Part shown: positions 33,301 to 40,124 of the stretch, in pieces
Position numbering within the stretch: the first letter of the stretch is position 1
Layout: every line of letters begins with the position of its first letter
NCBI RefSeq assembly: GCF_022483985.1
Contig: NZ_JAKVME010000002.1
Location: 186,001-250,000, forward strand
Length of the DNA stretch: 64,000 bases
Direction of reading: 5' to 3'
Source: Acetobacter sp.
GTDB taxonomy: Bacteria; Pseudomonadota; Alphaproteobacteria; Acetobacterales; Acetobacteraceae
The notes under the pieces: model-generated
The model's input: only the letters and a program-made list of their open reading frames with translations
Databases searched by the model: none
What the model was told of the DNA's origin: nothing
Made by a program: the position numbers and the translations under genes

Positions 33301-35231
33301 CGGAAATCTCCGGCTGGGCGCGCACCCCAAACACGGACGACGCCGTGCGTCTGCAGGTGCTCGATCGCGGTGTGGTGCTGGGTGAAGTGACGGCCCGCCA
33401 GCTCCGTCCGGACGCAGGCGGAACGGTCGGCTTCTCCTTCACCATTCCCGGTGGGCTCTCACCCTTCGAACGTCACGTCATCGAAGTCCGTCGCACGACA
33501 GACCACGCCAGCCTCGGCAACAGCCCGTGGGTGCTCGACCAGACAGCTTCCGTCGCTCCAGCCACCATCACGCGCATCCTGCCCTCCACAGGCATGGCGG
33601 AAGGCAATGACACGCTCGAAGGTTATGTCGATATCGCCACACGTGACCGGATTGGCGGCTGGGCCTGGGAGCCGCAGACTCCTGACCAGCCGGTCGCCCT
33701 GCAAATCGTCGATAACGGCACGCTGATCGCCACCACCGTCGCCAACGGTCACCGTCCGGATGTCGCCACAACAGGGCGCGGCCTGCGCTGCGGCTTCGAT
33801 GTGCTGCTGCCGGAGGGTCTGTCCCCCTTCAACCGTCACGTGATCGAGGTCCGCCGCGAACATGACGGCGTTCTCCTCGGAGCCCCGGTCGTCATCGAAG
33901 CCATTGCGGCTCTCGATCCGGAAGCAGAAACCGCCATCAGCCGCGTCATCGAGGCCGCCTCTGAAGCCGAAGATCAGGATCATGTCCTGTCCTTCCTGAT
34001 GGGTCAGCTTGACCGTCTGACACGACAGCGCGCCGACCGTCTTGGTGGTGACACAGCCGCGGCGCTCACCGGCATCCGCCGTCGCCGTGGTCTGCCGGTG
34101 GCTGAGACTGCCCGACGCCCTCGCGCTCTGGTCATCGACGGACTGCGTCCGGACGCTCAGCGGGATGCTGGTTCCTGTGCTCTTCTGTCACACATGCGGG
34201 CTCTGACCGCCCTTGGCCACGACGTGTTCTTCATCGCCGCGGACGACATCGGACGCCAGGAAGCTCTCGAAGCCGCTCCGGACATCACCGTCCTTACAGC
34301 ACCTTTCTACACCGGGGTTGAAGACGCTCTCCGCAAGCATGAAGACGCCTTCGCAATCGTTTATCTTCACCGCGAAGAGATGGCGACCCGCTATCAGGCT
34401 CTGACCCGGCGTTTCCAGCGCAATGCCCGTGTCGTCTACAGCATGGCCGACCTCCACTTTCTCCGCATGGCCCGGCAGGCTGTAGTGCAGCAGCGTCCCG
34501 AACTGGCGGCCCGCGCCCGACTGATGAAACAGGCGGAATATACAGCCGCCATCAACGCCGACACTGTACTGGTCCATTCAGGCGTTGAGGCTGACCTGCT
34601 GCGTCGTGACCTCCCTCAGGTCAACGTGCATGTCGTTCCGTGGGACATTGCGGCGGCTCCGGCCGTGCGGTCGTTCAGTGAACGGAACGGCGTTGTTTTT
34701 CTCGGAAACTACGCTCACGCTCCCAATGTGGATGCCGCCCGCTGGTTGATCGAAGAGATCGCTCCTCGCGTGCGTCAGCTCGACGCTTCGATCCACTTTC
34801 GTCTTGCGGGCGCTGCCATGCCTGAAAGCATTAAGGCTCTGGCTGGGGAGGGAGTTGAGATCATCGGGCACGCCCCGGATCTCGACGCTCTCTTCGCCTC
34901 GGCCCGTCTCAGCATCGCTCCTCTGCGTTTCGGTGCCGGCATCAAGGGGAAGGTGCTGGAAAGCCACGCTCGCGGCGTTCCTTGCATCATGACGCCGATC
35001 GCAGCTGAAGGTCTGGATCTGGCCGCAAACCTGACTGGTCTTGTCGCTAAAACAGCCGACGAACTGGCGAAAAAAATCGTAGAAATTCATGATAATTCTA
35101 TTATTTATCATGAATTGTCTAAATATATAATTTACGAAAATCAGGACATTGCCACCGTCGAGAAGGCTCTGAGCCACGCACTCGCTCTTCCCACTGAGAC
35201 AGGCTTCGAAAAAGCCCGATTGCTCCGTTAA
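27369..35231 (+). CDS. Giant SLS-repeat adhesin with Hint and GT4 domains
   Basis: This is a 2620-residue protein in one open frame. Residues about 20-1710 are strand-loop-strand repeats of the autotransporter passenger type (units such as GGTLIVMAGATV and SSGAIEIVSSGA), the usual substrate of TibC/Aah enzymes. Residues about 1770-1905 form a Hint (hedgehog/intein) domain: the nucleophile is Cys1774 in GTPCYGRGTLILTERGE, followed by VEHLSIGDTVLTAENG, and the end is HDVVIANGVQSE. Two copies of an EGYxD...R...GWA module follow (from about 1969 and 2084). Residues about 2250-2600 look like a GT4 glycosyltransferase (PRALVIDGLRPDAQR; VVFLGNYAHAPNVDAARWLIEEI; RLSIAPLRFGAGIKGKVLES). There is no signal peptide and no autotransporter barrel. 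Start: ATG 27369 with GGAG upstream; earlier starts are open. The joining of a surface repeat, a Hint domain and a glycosyltransferase is very unusual. Confidence 0.88.
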   Translation: MTSSTLSSTESSVSIQSGDTLTLQSGGSILGGTVAGGGKLVISASGSAENIVIASGAVGSVLSGGVIEDAQLTDGGKLYVYNGGVSSDSLGALIISSGGLSVSASTTSGTTIYVYKGAIASDTTIQGVSGIVRVSSGGEALDTTVKSGAYLWVSSGGYVSGVDVIESGGYVGISAGGTASDVTINGGSGRISGTGEDYTLTNSAYLWISSGGLLTDATFDNGAYAMMSNGATINDATVLNSAVLYVSAGATTSNVTVSAGGQQQVAGTTVSATIASGGLDILTSGATGSGDIITDGGLEIVSAGASVSGETVSSGGELVIVAGAQGTDLTNAGGTIVSAGAILESGGQFVSAIALDSDLSSLTVASGTTLDVFSGMTLSGVKDAGSVIVESGADITSAVLTSGAELDVSGTASGTTVQSGAIENVGSGGQSVSATVQTGGIEIVTGQVSGLTIQSGASLNVSAGGVAENDTFTSGAVEIIWSGGSASNETLEAGATLVVMSGASVSDMALASGARIISATVVVTSNGGIVDAAENVLSRIAVGSGGELTVYDGGNAQNINLDDNASATILSGGKATNIQGGTLTVLSGGQLSGGSEMTGSSHISSGGDAIGVTIGSSGVLRIWTGGTGEDLTVEDGGNIWEHSGGVLSHIVLEDNGYLGVSAGATATDVAIHGGSGRISGVGSNYELDSGGYVIVSSGGILNGGTFSGSAYANMSGGALIESATLTDGGTLNVAKNATTSAITVGSGGVQKINGTTISGIVESGGLNIVSAGATAEYDVIESGGIEVISSGATAIGEILSSGGTLLVLPGANVSGTVDDGGSVVSAGVFLTSSGAVVSATAGIVSGIILDSVAESAVVMAGGELDAAVLTSGGTLDVLSGGTAVGTQDGSVVSVDAGATASGTIVKGAYATQDVSGTAIGTQIGSGGTEIIESGAIGSASTVLSGGTEKVAGSVTGLVTSSGGITEFLSGGSGVNDTIASGAFEIVDSGATVSNETIEDGGTLILQNGASVADITLASGGQIISAGVLVLSAGRVISGISTLASGLDIEDYGENAQVLSGGAIENSTIGQGTVLTISSGAIAVATQDAGDVEVLSGGVAAGTVVSGYSAIEVIQSGGGASGTQVMSDGYQIVSAGGAAIETTVSAGGDQIVYGVASGTEIESGGQAEILGVITGATVEDGGILNVQIGGTAIGDTLNSGAIEIVSSGALASGETVNSGATLVVLDGGSATDIIEAGGTVVTSGMVIWSGTTIVSAVSGIASGVLLDSAHTSATLQSGGQAAGTVVTSDGILTIASGAVAVSDAVTGLEDVQAGGTTDLTLVLAGEQTVEGVASRTVVSLTGQQIISQGGTAIETAVLAGGQIIDSGTLTSAHEKSGGVVTVLSGGIASADTISSGAIELVSAGGTATGETVEEGGTLIVMAGATVTDTVDSGGAVISSGEVLFDSAGRPLAAVASPVSGFTLDDGSSSLLILSGGGTLSATIGSGNTLDVASGGIAAGTTVSGTLTLETGAGASLTTLTDGGTETIASGAVDAFATIGEDAFQNVIAGGKVTSAHILEGGNQSVYGSATSTVLEGGNQAVYGTASGTIIGSGSEQTIAAGSVSVTINAANAGLTATGGGGSGDAGYAADVEIQSGGTQIVGGATSGVTIDQGGTQTIGSRGGAVNETIAGTVSIASGGYVQEATITSGGLLSLANGASADDVTLLSGGMIDLSGLVFGSDVSLSLTSGHDLSITGANSHIDITLDGTYDLSQFSLSDDGQGDTLLTVVQDGTPCYGRGTLILTERGEIPVEHLSIGDTVLTAENGLRAIRWIGRRAYSGQFAHGNRDILPVIFRKGALGQNLPHTDLSVSPLHAMLLDGLLIPAVTLVNGTSILQAERMDEVSYFHIELDSHDVVIANGVQSETFIDDNSRGMFHNAATYTALYPDAKNGPAIYCAPRCEQGLELEAIRTRLAVIAGLTLPVSEEQPLEGYIDTVTRTEISGWARTPNTDDAVRLQVLDRGVVLGEVTARQLRPDAGGTVGFSFTIPGGLSPFERHVIEVRRTTDHASLGNSPWVLDQTASVAPATITRILPSTGMAEGNDTLEGYVDIATRDRIGGWAWEPQTPDQPVALQIVDNGTLIATTVANGHRPDVATTGRGLRCGFDVLLPEGLSPFNRHVIEVRREHDGVLLGAPVVIEAIAALDPEAETAISRVIEAASEAEDQDHVLSFLMGQLDRLTRQRADRLGGDTAAALTGIRRRRGLPVAETARRPRALVIDGLRPDAQRDAGSCALLSHMRALTALGHDVFFIAADDIGRQEALEAAPDITVLTAPFYTGVEDALRKHEDAFAIVYLHREEMATRYQALTRRFQRNARVVYSMADLHFLRMARQAVVQQRPELAARARLMKQAEYTAAINADTVLVHSGVEADLLRRDLPQVNVHVVPWDIAAAPAVRSFSERNGVVFLGNYAHAPNVDAARWLIEEIAPRVRQLDASIHFRLAGAAMPESIKALAGEGVEIIGHAPDLDALFASARLSIAPLRFGAGIKGKVLESHARGVPCIMTPIAAEGLDLAANLTGLVAKTADELAKKIVEIHDNSIIYHELSKYIIYENQDIATVEKALSHALALPTETGFEKARLLR
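27420..32500 (+). repeat. Strand-loop-strand passenger repeat array
   Basis: About 1700 residues made of 18-22-residue beta-turn units rich in Gly, Ser, Thr and Val. Above the single unit there is a longer period: a block containing SGAIEIV(S)SGA and GETV..GGTLVV..GA recurs with variations at least five times (for example near 28790, 30300, 30960, 31550). A segment with GGSGRISG(T/V)G occurs twice (near 27920 and 29385). Copies differ at DNA level, so the expansion is not very recent. The repeats generate long open frames on the other strand that are not genes. Confidence 0.85.
35084..35116. repeat. AT-rich perfect palindrome inside the adhesin 3' end
   Basis: AATTCATGATAA (35084-35095) and TTATCATGAATT (35105-35116) are a perfect 12-bp inverted repeat with a 9-nt centre. 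It lies in a stretch of about 80 bases that is far richer in A/T than the rest of the gene, yet the reading frame (VEIHDNSIIYHELSKYIIYE) is maintained. It may be a hairpin in the mRNA or a scar of recombination. Confidence 0.55.
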
Positions 35232-35303
35232 AAAGGAGTGGTGTCCTCATACGGTTCTGGGTGGGCGCTCATCTGATGAGGAATGTCATACTGCGTCAAA
35301 CGT

Positions 35304-35331
35304 TCTGGTCTGGAGGTAACTCCGGACCAGA
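35304..35331 (+). terminator. Hairpin after adhesin gene
   Basis: TCTGGTCTGGAG (35304-35315) pairs with CTCCGGACCAGA (35320-35331) over 12 positions with one G-U pair and a 4-nt loop (GTAA). It sits 72 nt after the adhesin stop; no T-run follows, so termination would need to be factor-assisted. Confidence 0.5.
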
Positions 35332-35465
35332 GACCAACAACTCTGCTGTCAGAATGGCGGTATGACATCAATCGGGATAGCTACTCAACCTGTCAGCCAT
35401 CTGGCGGATTATTACTGTCTCGGTCTTCGATAAGTGTGGTCGCGCGGCAGACCATCCCGGCACAC

Positions 35466-35597
35466 TTGAAGGTCCTGATGAGCCTGTCCCTGCATCACCG
35501 TGACCTCTTTGATCATCAGCTTATGGCGCAAGCACTGAGTGAACAGATGTCTTGCCTGTGTAATGACGACAATACGTCCAATTATCAGTCCCCATCA
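35466..35597 (+). pseudogene. Remnant of a PIN-domain (VapC-type) toxin C-terminus
   Basis: The translated stretch LMSLSLHHRDLFDHQLMAQA lies in the only plausible frame and resembles the end of type II PIN-domain toxins, which commonly read L...HHRDPFDR.L.AQA followed by a .TND/.T.D motif and a Tyr. The following NDDNTSNYQ segment fits the position of that acidic motif. The N-terminal PIN half and the partner antitoxin are missing and key residues differ, so it should be inactive. It marks this junction as a place where accessory DNA came and went. Confidence 0.5.
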
Positions 35598-35876
35598 TCC
35601 GATGGTCTGGTTGACCATACCAACTGTATAACAAAGGTTATTTTTGCTGATGGCGTCACAATAAATATCTGACGGAAGAAGGAGATGGTGGAACAGGCAG
35701 GTCATTTCGCTTTTATGGCAGAGTATGCGCCAACACTGATCAGGCTGGACCTGCTCCACAGACGATGCACCCTGTAAAGGGAGCGGCGTGACCCAGCAAA
35801 CAGGAGGAGCGACAACGCGTCATTCGGAATTACCGAAGGACGGTTGACAGCTCCAGTTACAGCATCGTCGAAATCT

Positions 35877-36263
35877 TCAGTCCAACGGAAGATATTTCAG
35901 AGCGGCTATCAGAACGCACCGCAGTTCTTTTAGGATTTTCCTTTCCGATACGGCACGCTGAAGATCCTCACGTTCAGATAGTTTCAATACAGCCATCGTG
36001 ACTTCATCGGAATGCCGCATCAGAACGACAAGACTTGATCCGTTGGGTCCGTTCTTCGCGCTCAACCAGTTCCCGACCGTTCGCATGTTGGCGCCCGTTA
36101 GCCGGGCAATGTGTTTCACATGCGCCGGTGTGCTCCCGAAGTCGCGCCTGAGCGCATCCGCAATAATGACCGCGAACGTAGCTTCGGTATCGGCAGACGG
36201 GTCGACAGGAAAATTATTTCCGTCCTTCGCGTGAATTTTTCGGTCTTTGTTTGAAAACGACAT
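35877..36263 (-). CDS. Small HTH DNA-binding protein beside recombinase module
   Basis: This 128-residue protein starts at the ATG at 36263 (MSFSNKDRKIHAK), preceded by GGAAGAG. An upstream start at 36431 would overlap the recombinase promoter and is unlikely. Residues about 30-90 look like a helix-turn-helix: ADALRRDFGSTPAHVKHIARLTGANMRTVGNWLSAKNGP, with a recognition helix around TGANMRTVGNWLSAKNG, then a short helical tail. Such small proteins often accompany mobile elements in alphaproteobacteria. Because it is divergent from the recombinase gene, it may repress it. Its family is not certain. Confidence 0.65.
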   Translation of the reverse strand: MSFSNKDRKIHAKDGNNFPVDPSADTEATFAVIIADALRRDFGSTPAHVKHIARLTGANMRTVGNWLSAKNGPNGSSLVVLMRHSDEVTMAVLKLSEREDLQRAVSERKILKELRCVLIAALKYLPLD

Positions 36264-36383
36264 TCCACTCTTCCTTGAAGTAGGAAGGAGAGTGTCGGGG
36301 CAGGACGGATGCAGGCCGAACGTGACTGGATCGTGGATCAAAATTTGAGCGGACGGAATTCCGTCCGAAGCGTAGAGCCGGGG

Positions 36384-37937
36384 ATGACAGTGGAAGCATC
36401 TGGAGGGACAATCACGGTACGCGCTGCCCAATATGTGCGGATGTCAACAGATCATCAGAAATACTCAACGGAGAATCAGGCGGAGATCATCGCCGCGTAT
36501 GCCGCGCGCCGAAATTTTCAGATCGTACGGAATTACGCTGACGAAGGGCGGAGCGGTCTCAATATCGCCGGGCGCGACGCGCTCCAACGTCTGATCGGGG
36601 ATGTGCAAAGCGGAAACGCCGATTTCGAGGCTGTTCTCGTGTACGACATCAGTCGCTGGGGACGCTTTCAGGACGCCGATGAGAGCGCCTATTACGAGTT
36701 CATCTGCCGCGAGCGCGGAATTAACGTCCATTATTGTGCGGAGCAATTCGACAATGATGGAAGCCTCCCGTCGAACGTCATGAAAAGCATCAAGCGCGTG
36801 ATGGCCGGCGAATATAGCCGTGAATTGTCAAGCAAGGTCTTCACGGGGCAATGCCGCCTGATTACGCTCGGCTATCGTCAGGGCGGCCCAGCCGGTTATG
36901 GATTGCGCCGTTTTCTCGTGAATGAGAACAATGAGCGAAAGGCCGCTCTTGCGCGTGGAGAGCATAAAAGCCTTCAGACCGACCGTGTCATCCTCGTCCC
37001 CGGTCCAGACGAGGAAGTCGGGACGGTGCTCCGGATTTATCGGCTGTTTGTTCTGGAACGCCGATCGGAGCGGGAGATCGCCACCATCCTGAACAGTGAA
37101 GGACGAGTGACCGATCTTGAAAAACCTTGGACGCATGCAATTGTCCGTCAGATTTTGACGAACGAAAAGTATATTGGAAACAATGTCTACAATCGTGTTT
37201 CCTTCAAGCTCAAGCAGAAGCGCGTGGTAAACGACGCCGATATGTGGGTTCGTGGCGACGGTGTCTTCGAAGCGGTCGTCGATCCCGCGCTATTCGAGGC
37301 AGCGCAGACAATTTTCGCCGAACGGTCGCGCCGTTTCTCTAATGATGAATTGCTCCGGATGCTGTCCGATCTCCTGTCCTTGCGGGGAACACTCTCGGGC
37401 ATGATCATCGACGAAGTCGAGGATATGCCCTCCACGGCCGCCTATCGGCGCCGCTTCGGCAGTCTTCTGCGCGCCTATGAACTGATCGGCTATCAACCGG
37501 CCCGCGACTATCGGTATATCGAGACGAACCGTCAGCTTCGGTTGATGCATCCTGAGGTGGTCGCCAGCACCATAGCGGGCATTGAGGCTATCGGCGGAAG
37601 CGTCATCGCCGACCCGCGCAACGATCTGCTTTTGGTCAATCAGGAGGTTACGCTCGGGCTGGTCATTGTCCGGTGCCAGACGACCGCCGCAGGATCTCTT
37701 CGCTGGAAGGTCCGTCTGGATGCAAGCCTTCGTCCTGATGTGACGATCGTGGTCCGGCTCAACCCGGACAACAAAACCGTGAAAGACTATTACCTTCTAC
37801 CGTGGCTGGATGTCGGCGACAGACCACGGCTTGGAATGGCCGAGGAGAACGGGATCGATCTGGATTCCTATCGGACTGACGATCTCTCCCCTCTTTTTCA
37901 CATGCTGCGTCGCCATACGTTGGAAGAACCGCTTTGA
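36384..37937 (+). CDS. Large serine recombinase
   Basis: This is a site-specific recombinase of about 517 residues. The N-terminal resolvase/invertase domain has the catalytic Ser in AAQYVRMSTDHQKYS (Ser21 with this start), a second block YADEGRSGLNIAGRDALQRL and the VLVYDISRWGRFQD helix with the Arg pair. Next is the recombinase domain (GYRQGGPAGYGLRR; LVPGPDEEVGTVLRIYRLFV; ILTNEKYIGNNVYN) and a C-terminal part without clear zinc cysteines. It would integrate, excise or invert DNA between att-type sites. I chose the ATG at 36384; a start at 36309 is open. The two downstream genes overlap it and each other, which makes a tight three-gene unit. Confidence 0.92.
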   Translation: MTVEASGGTITVRAAQYVRMSTDHQKYSTENQAEIIAAYAARRNFQIVRNYADEGRSGLNIAGRDALQRLIGDVQSGNADFEAVLVYDISRWGRFQDADESAYYEFICRERGINVHYCAEQFDNDGSLPSNVMKSIKRVMAGEYSRELSSKVFTGQCRLITLGYRQGGPAGYGLRRFLVNENNERKAALARGEHKSLQTDRVILVPGPDEEVGTVLRIYRLFVLERRSEREIATILNSEGRVTDLEKPWTHAIVRQILTNEKYIGNNVYNRVSFKLKQKRVVNDADMWVRGDGVFEAVVDPALFEAAQTIFAERSRRFSNDELLRMLSDLLSLRGTLSGMIIDEVEDMPSTAAYRRRFGSLLRAYELIGYQPARDYRYIETNRQLRLMHPEVVASTIAGIEAIGGSVIADPRNDLLLVNQEVTLGLVIVRCQTTAAGSLRWKVRLDASLRPDVTIVVRLNPDNKTVKDYYLLPWLDVGDRPRLGMAEENGIDLDSYRTDDLSPLFHMLRRHTLEEPL

Positions 37938-38821
37938 TGTCCGAAATCGTTATGATTCCTATTGCTGCGATCGAGGTTCTGAATCCGCGCTCCCGAAACC
38001 GGAAGATCTTCGACGAGTTAGTGGAGAGTATCCGCAGGGTAGGTCTCAAGCGGCCGATTACCGTCCGGCGCTCAGCGGACGGGACGCGTTACGAACTGAT
38101 CTGCGGACAGGGCAGGATGGAAGCCCTGCTGAAGCTCGATCAGACAGAGATACCGGCCATGGTCATCGAAGCCACACGTGACGAATGTTTCGTGATGAGT
38201 CTCGTAGAGAATCTGGCACGGCGGAACCTCACGTCACTCGAACTGATCCGTGAGGTCGGCTCCCTTCGCGAGCGGGGATACAGCAATGCCGAAATCGCCA
38301 AGAAGATCGGTTTCAGCACCGAATATGTCTATTCTATCAACACTCTTCTGGAAAAGGGCGAGGAGAGATTGCTTGATGCCGTTGAGCGCGGGATCATCCC
38401 TCATACGATTGCAGCAGAGATCGCCCGCGCAACGGACGCCGAGGTCCAGAAGGCGCTGACCGAGGCTTATGAAGCCGGTGAACTTCCCGGCGACCAGATT
38501 CTGGCCATCCGTCGGATCGTGGATGATCGGAATGCTCTGGGCAAAGGGATCAAAGGGATGAGGTCAATCCGTGAAGGCGGTAAAAGGGCTCAACCGACGA
38601 CTGCGGCTGCACTCGTTCGAGCCTATCAAAAGGAGGTCGAGCGACAGAAGATGCTGGTGAAGAAGGCGCATCTCACACAAGGCCGACTCACATTCATCGT
38701 TGGTGCGATGGGTAAGCTGCTCGCAGAGGATCACTTCATCCAACTGCTTCGGGCCGAAGGGCTCGCGCATCTGCCGCAGCCTATTGCCGCGCGTCTTGGC
38801 ATTGAAGAGGCTCGGTCATGA
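37937..38821 (+). CDS. ParB-family protein of recombinase module
   Basis: This 294-residue ParB-like protein overlaps the recombinase stop (TGATG). The ParB N-terminal domain (MIPIAAIEVLNPRSRNRKIFDELVESIRRVGLKRPITVRR) has the nucleotide-binding box as ICGQGRMEALLKL and the following SLVENLARRNLTSLEL, and then a helix-turn-helix (SNAEIAKKIGFSTEYVYSINTLL). Such proteins bind CTP and slide on DNA from parS sites. No parA lies nearby. Its operon with a recombinase suggests it places the recombinase or organises the recombination site, not that it separates a chromosome; that is inference. Confidence 0.88.
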   Translation: MSEIVMIPIAAIEVLNPRSRNRKIFDELVESIRRVGLKRPITVRRSADGTRYELICGQGRMEALLKLDQTEIPAMVIEATRDECFVMSLVENLARRNLTSLELIREVGSLRERGYSNAEIAKKIGFSTEYVYSINTLLEKGEERLLDAVERGIIPHTIAAEIARATDAEVQKALTEAYEAGELPGDQILAIRRIVDDRNALGKGIKGMRSIREGGKRAQPTTAAALVRAYQKEVERQKMLVKKAHLTQGRLTFIVGAMGKLLAEDHFIQLLRAEGLAHLPQPIAARLGIEEARS

Positions 38822-39702
38822 GCAAGCCGATCCGCATTTCTTTCGAACGAAAAGTGTATCAACTGCCTCTCGGCGCGATCCTTCCGCTCAGACCGATGAC
38901 GAAACGGATTATCGTTTCAAAACGTTATGAACGCATTGCGACGACCGTCGGCGTGGTCGGCGTCATCGAGCCGCTTGCTGTCGCCAAGGCCGATCGGGAA
39001 GGACGGCATATGCTTCTCGATGGGCATCTGCGGTTGCATGCGTTGCAGGAACAGCAAGCGGATAGCGCGCCCTGCATCATCTCGGATGACGATGAAGCCT
39101 TCACTTACAACAAGCGGGTCAATCGTCTGGCGACAGTTCAGGAACATTACATGATCTCTCGTGCAATCGATCGGGGGGTGCCACCAGCCATGATCGCCAC
39201 CGCCCTCGGCATCGAGGAGAAAATGGTGATGCGTCGGCGCAGCCTGCTTGACGGTATCGCCCCCGGCGCGGTGGAGATTCTCAAGGATCGACCGGTTAAC
39301 ATGCAAGTGTTCGATATCCTCCGTAAGATGAAGCCATACAAGCAGACCGAGACGGCTGAATTGATGGTAGCGATGAACAATCTCACCGCCGCCTATGCAA
39401 AGGCGATCTTGGCGGCGACAAGGCAAACTGATCTCGCGAAACCTGACCGGCCAAAAATCACGGCTGGCATAACGCCGGATCAGATGGCCAGAATGGAACG
39501 CGAGATGGAGAAGCTCACGAAGGACTACCGCGCCATTGAGGCGACATTCGGCGATGATGTTCTCCAGCTTGTCCTCGCTGGCCGTTATCTTGAGCGGTTG
39601 ATAGAGAACACGAAGATCATCAGCTATCTTGAGGCGCGCTATCCGGAAATTATAGCTGAGTTCCGAGTTATTGTGTCTGCAACATCGCTTGATGCGGGCT
39701 GA
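38818..39702 (+). CDS. RepB/ParB-like protein with RepB C-terminal domain
   Basis: This 294-residue protein has a shortened ParB N-terminal region (LGAILPLRPMTKRIIVSKRYERIATTVGVVGVIEPL, box as LLDGHLRLHAL). Then comes a DNA-binding helix pair (PPAMIATALGIEEKMVMRRRSLLDG) and a C-terminal helical domain (ITPDQMARMEREMEKLTKDYRAIEATFGDDVLQLVLAGRYLERL). That last part is like the RepB C-terminal domain of repABC plasmids. It overlaps the first parB gene by ATGA. Having two ParB-like proteins that differ in this way but lacking RepA and RepC argues against a plasmid replicon and for an integrated element. Confidence 0.88.
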   Translation: MSKPIRISFERKVYQLPLGAILPLRPMTKRIIVSKRYERIATTVGVVGVIEPLAVAKADREGRHMLLDGHLRLHALQEQQADSAPCIISDDDEAFTYNKRVNRLATVQEHYMISRAIDRGVPPAMIATALGIEEKMVMRRRSLLDGIAPGAVEILKDRPVNMQVFDILRKMKPYKQTETAELMVAMNNLTAAYAKAILAATRQTDLAKPDRPKITAGITPDQMARMEREMEKLTKDYRAIEATFGDDVLQLVLAGRYLERLIENTKIISYLEARYPEIIAEFRVIVSATSLDAG

Positions 39703-40063
39703 TGTGTTTATTCCAGATGTAATATGGAATTACCAATTGCTGTTGCCTCAAATCGGGATTTACGCCTGACGCTGCTTTGGCAGGTTTTTGTTAGGCGGTT
39801 CGTTGGGTTTTTACCCGCAATGCGGACATGGTTTGTCTTGTCGTCTAGTGAAACGATCAATGATGGCCTTTCTGACGCACAGCCTGTGTCATCGTCCCAG
39901 TTCGCATGTGACCTGAAGAATCCAGTGTCATCACGCGGTGCAGATAGAGACGGAGAAGGCATCACGATAAACGCTTTTCTCCCAGCAGTGCATCTTGTCT
40001 ACGCCATCATCGGTACTAACTGACGACATGCCCTATTGATATGATACTCAGGGATGCATATAT
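39703..40063. other. Intergenic region right of recombinase module
   Basis: About 360 nt without a supported gene. A 99-codon frame on the plus strand (from 39724) and an 85-codon frame on the minus strand have no recognisable motif. Composition differs from the operon on the left, and the right boundary of the mobile module probably lies here. GGAATTACC (39725-39733) also occurs near 35826 left of the module, but 9 bases do not prove an attachment site. Confidence 0.45.
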
Positions 40064-40099
40064 TTTCTTTTAAGGAAAAATATTTTCCTTAAAAAGAAA
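40064..40099. promoter_or_regulatory. Long AT-rich dyad upstream of FAD oxidase
   Basis: TTTCTTTTAAGGAAAA (40064-40079) and TTTTCCTTAAAAAGAAA (40083-40099) are an almost perfect inverted repeat (one extra A) around ATA, 26 nt before the GTG start of the FAD oxidase. It fits a dimeric repressor or activator site. A terminator is less likely because the upstream genes end 360 nt away. Confidence 0.55.
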
Positions 40100-40124
40100 C
40101 GCTGCTGTCGCGGGAATCAGTAAT

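Larger units (their letters stand above)
35232..35876. other. Junction region with decayed sequences
   Basis: No intact gene is supported. A 129-codon frame from 35283 exists but only its middle resembles a protein (the PIN remnant at 35466-35597), and its start has no context. A hairpin lies at 35304-35331. Around 35700-35870 I see nothing. Confidence 0.5.

Noticed and set aside
35283..35672. 129-codon ORF right of the adhesin as a real gene
   Set aside because: Only its middle resembles a protein (PIN remnant), and there is no ribosome site or complete domain.
35826..39733. GGAATTACC on both sides of the recombinase module as attachment sites
   Set aside because: Nine bases shared over 4 kb can be chance, and the flanks do not match further. 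End mapping would be needed.
39724..40023. 99-codon ORF between RepB-like gene and FAD oxidase
   Set aside because: No motif, poor start context and a minus-strand frame of similar length overlap it. Treated as noncoding.
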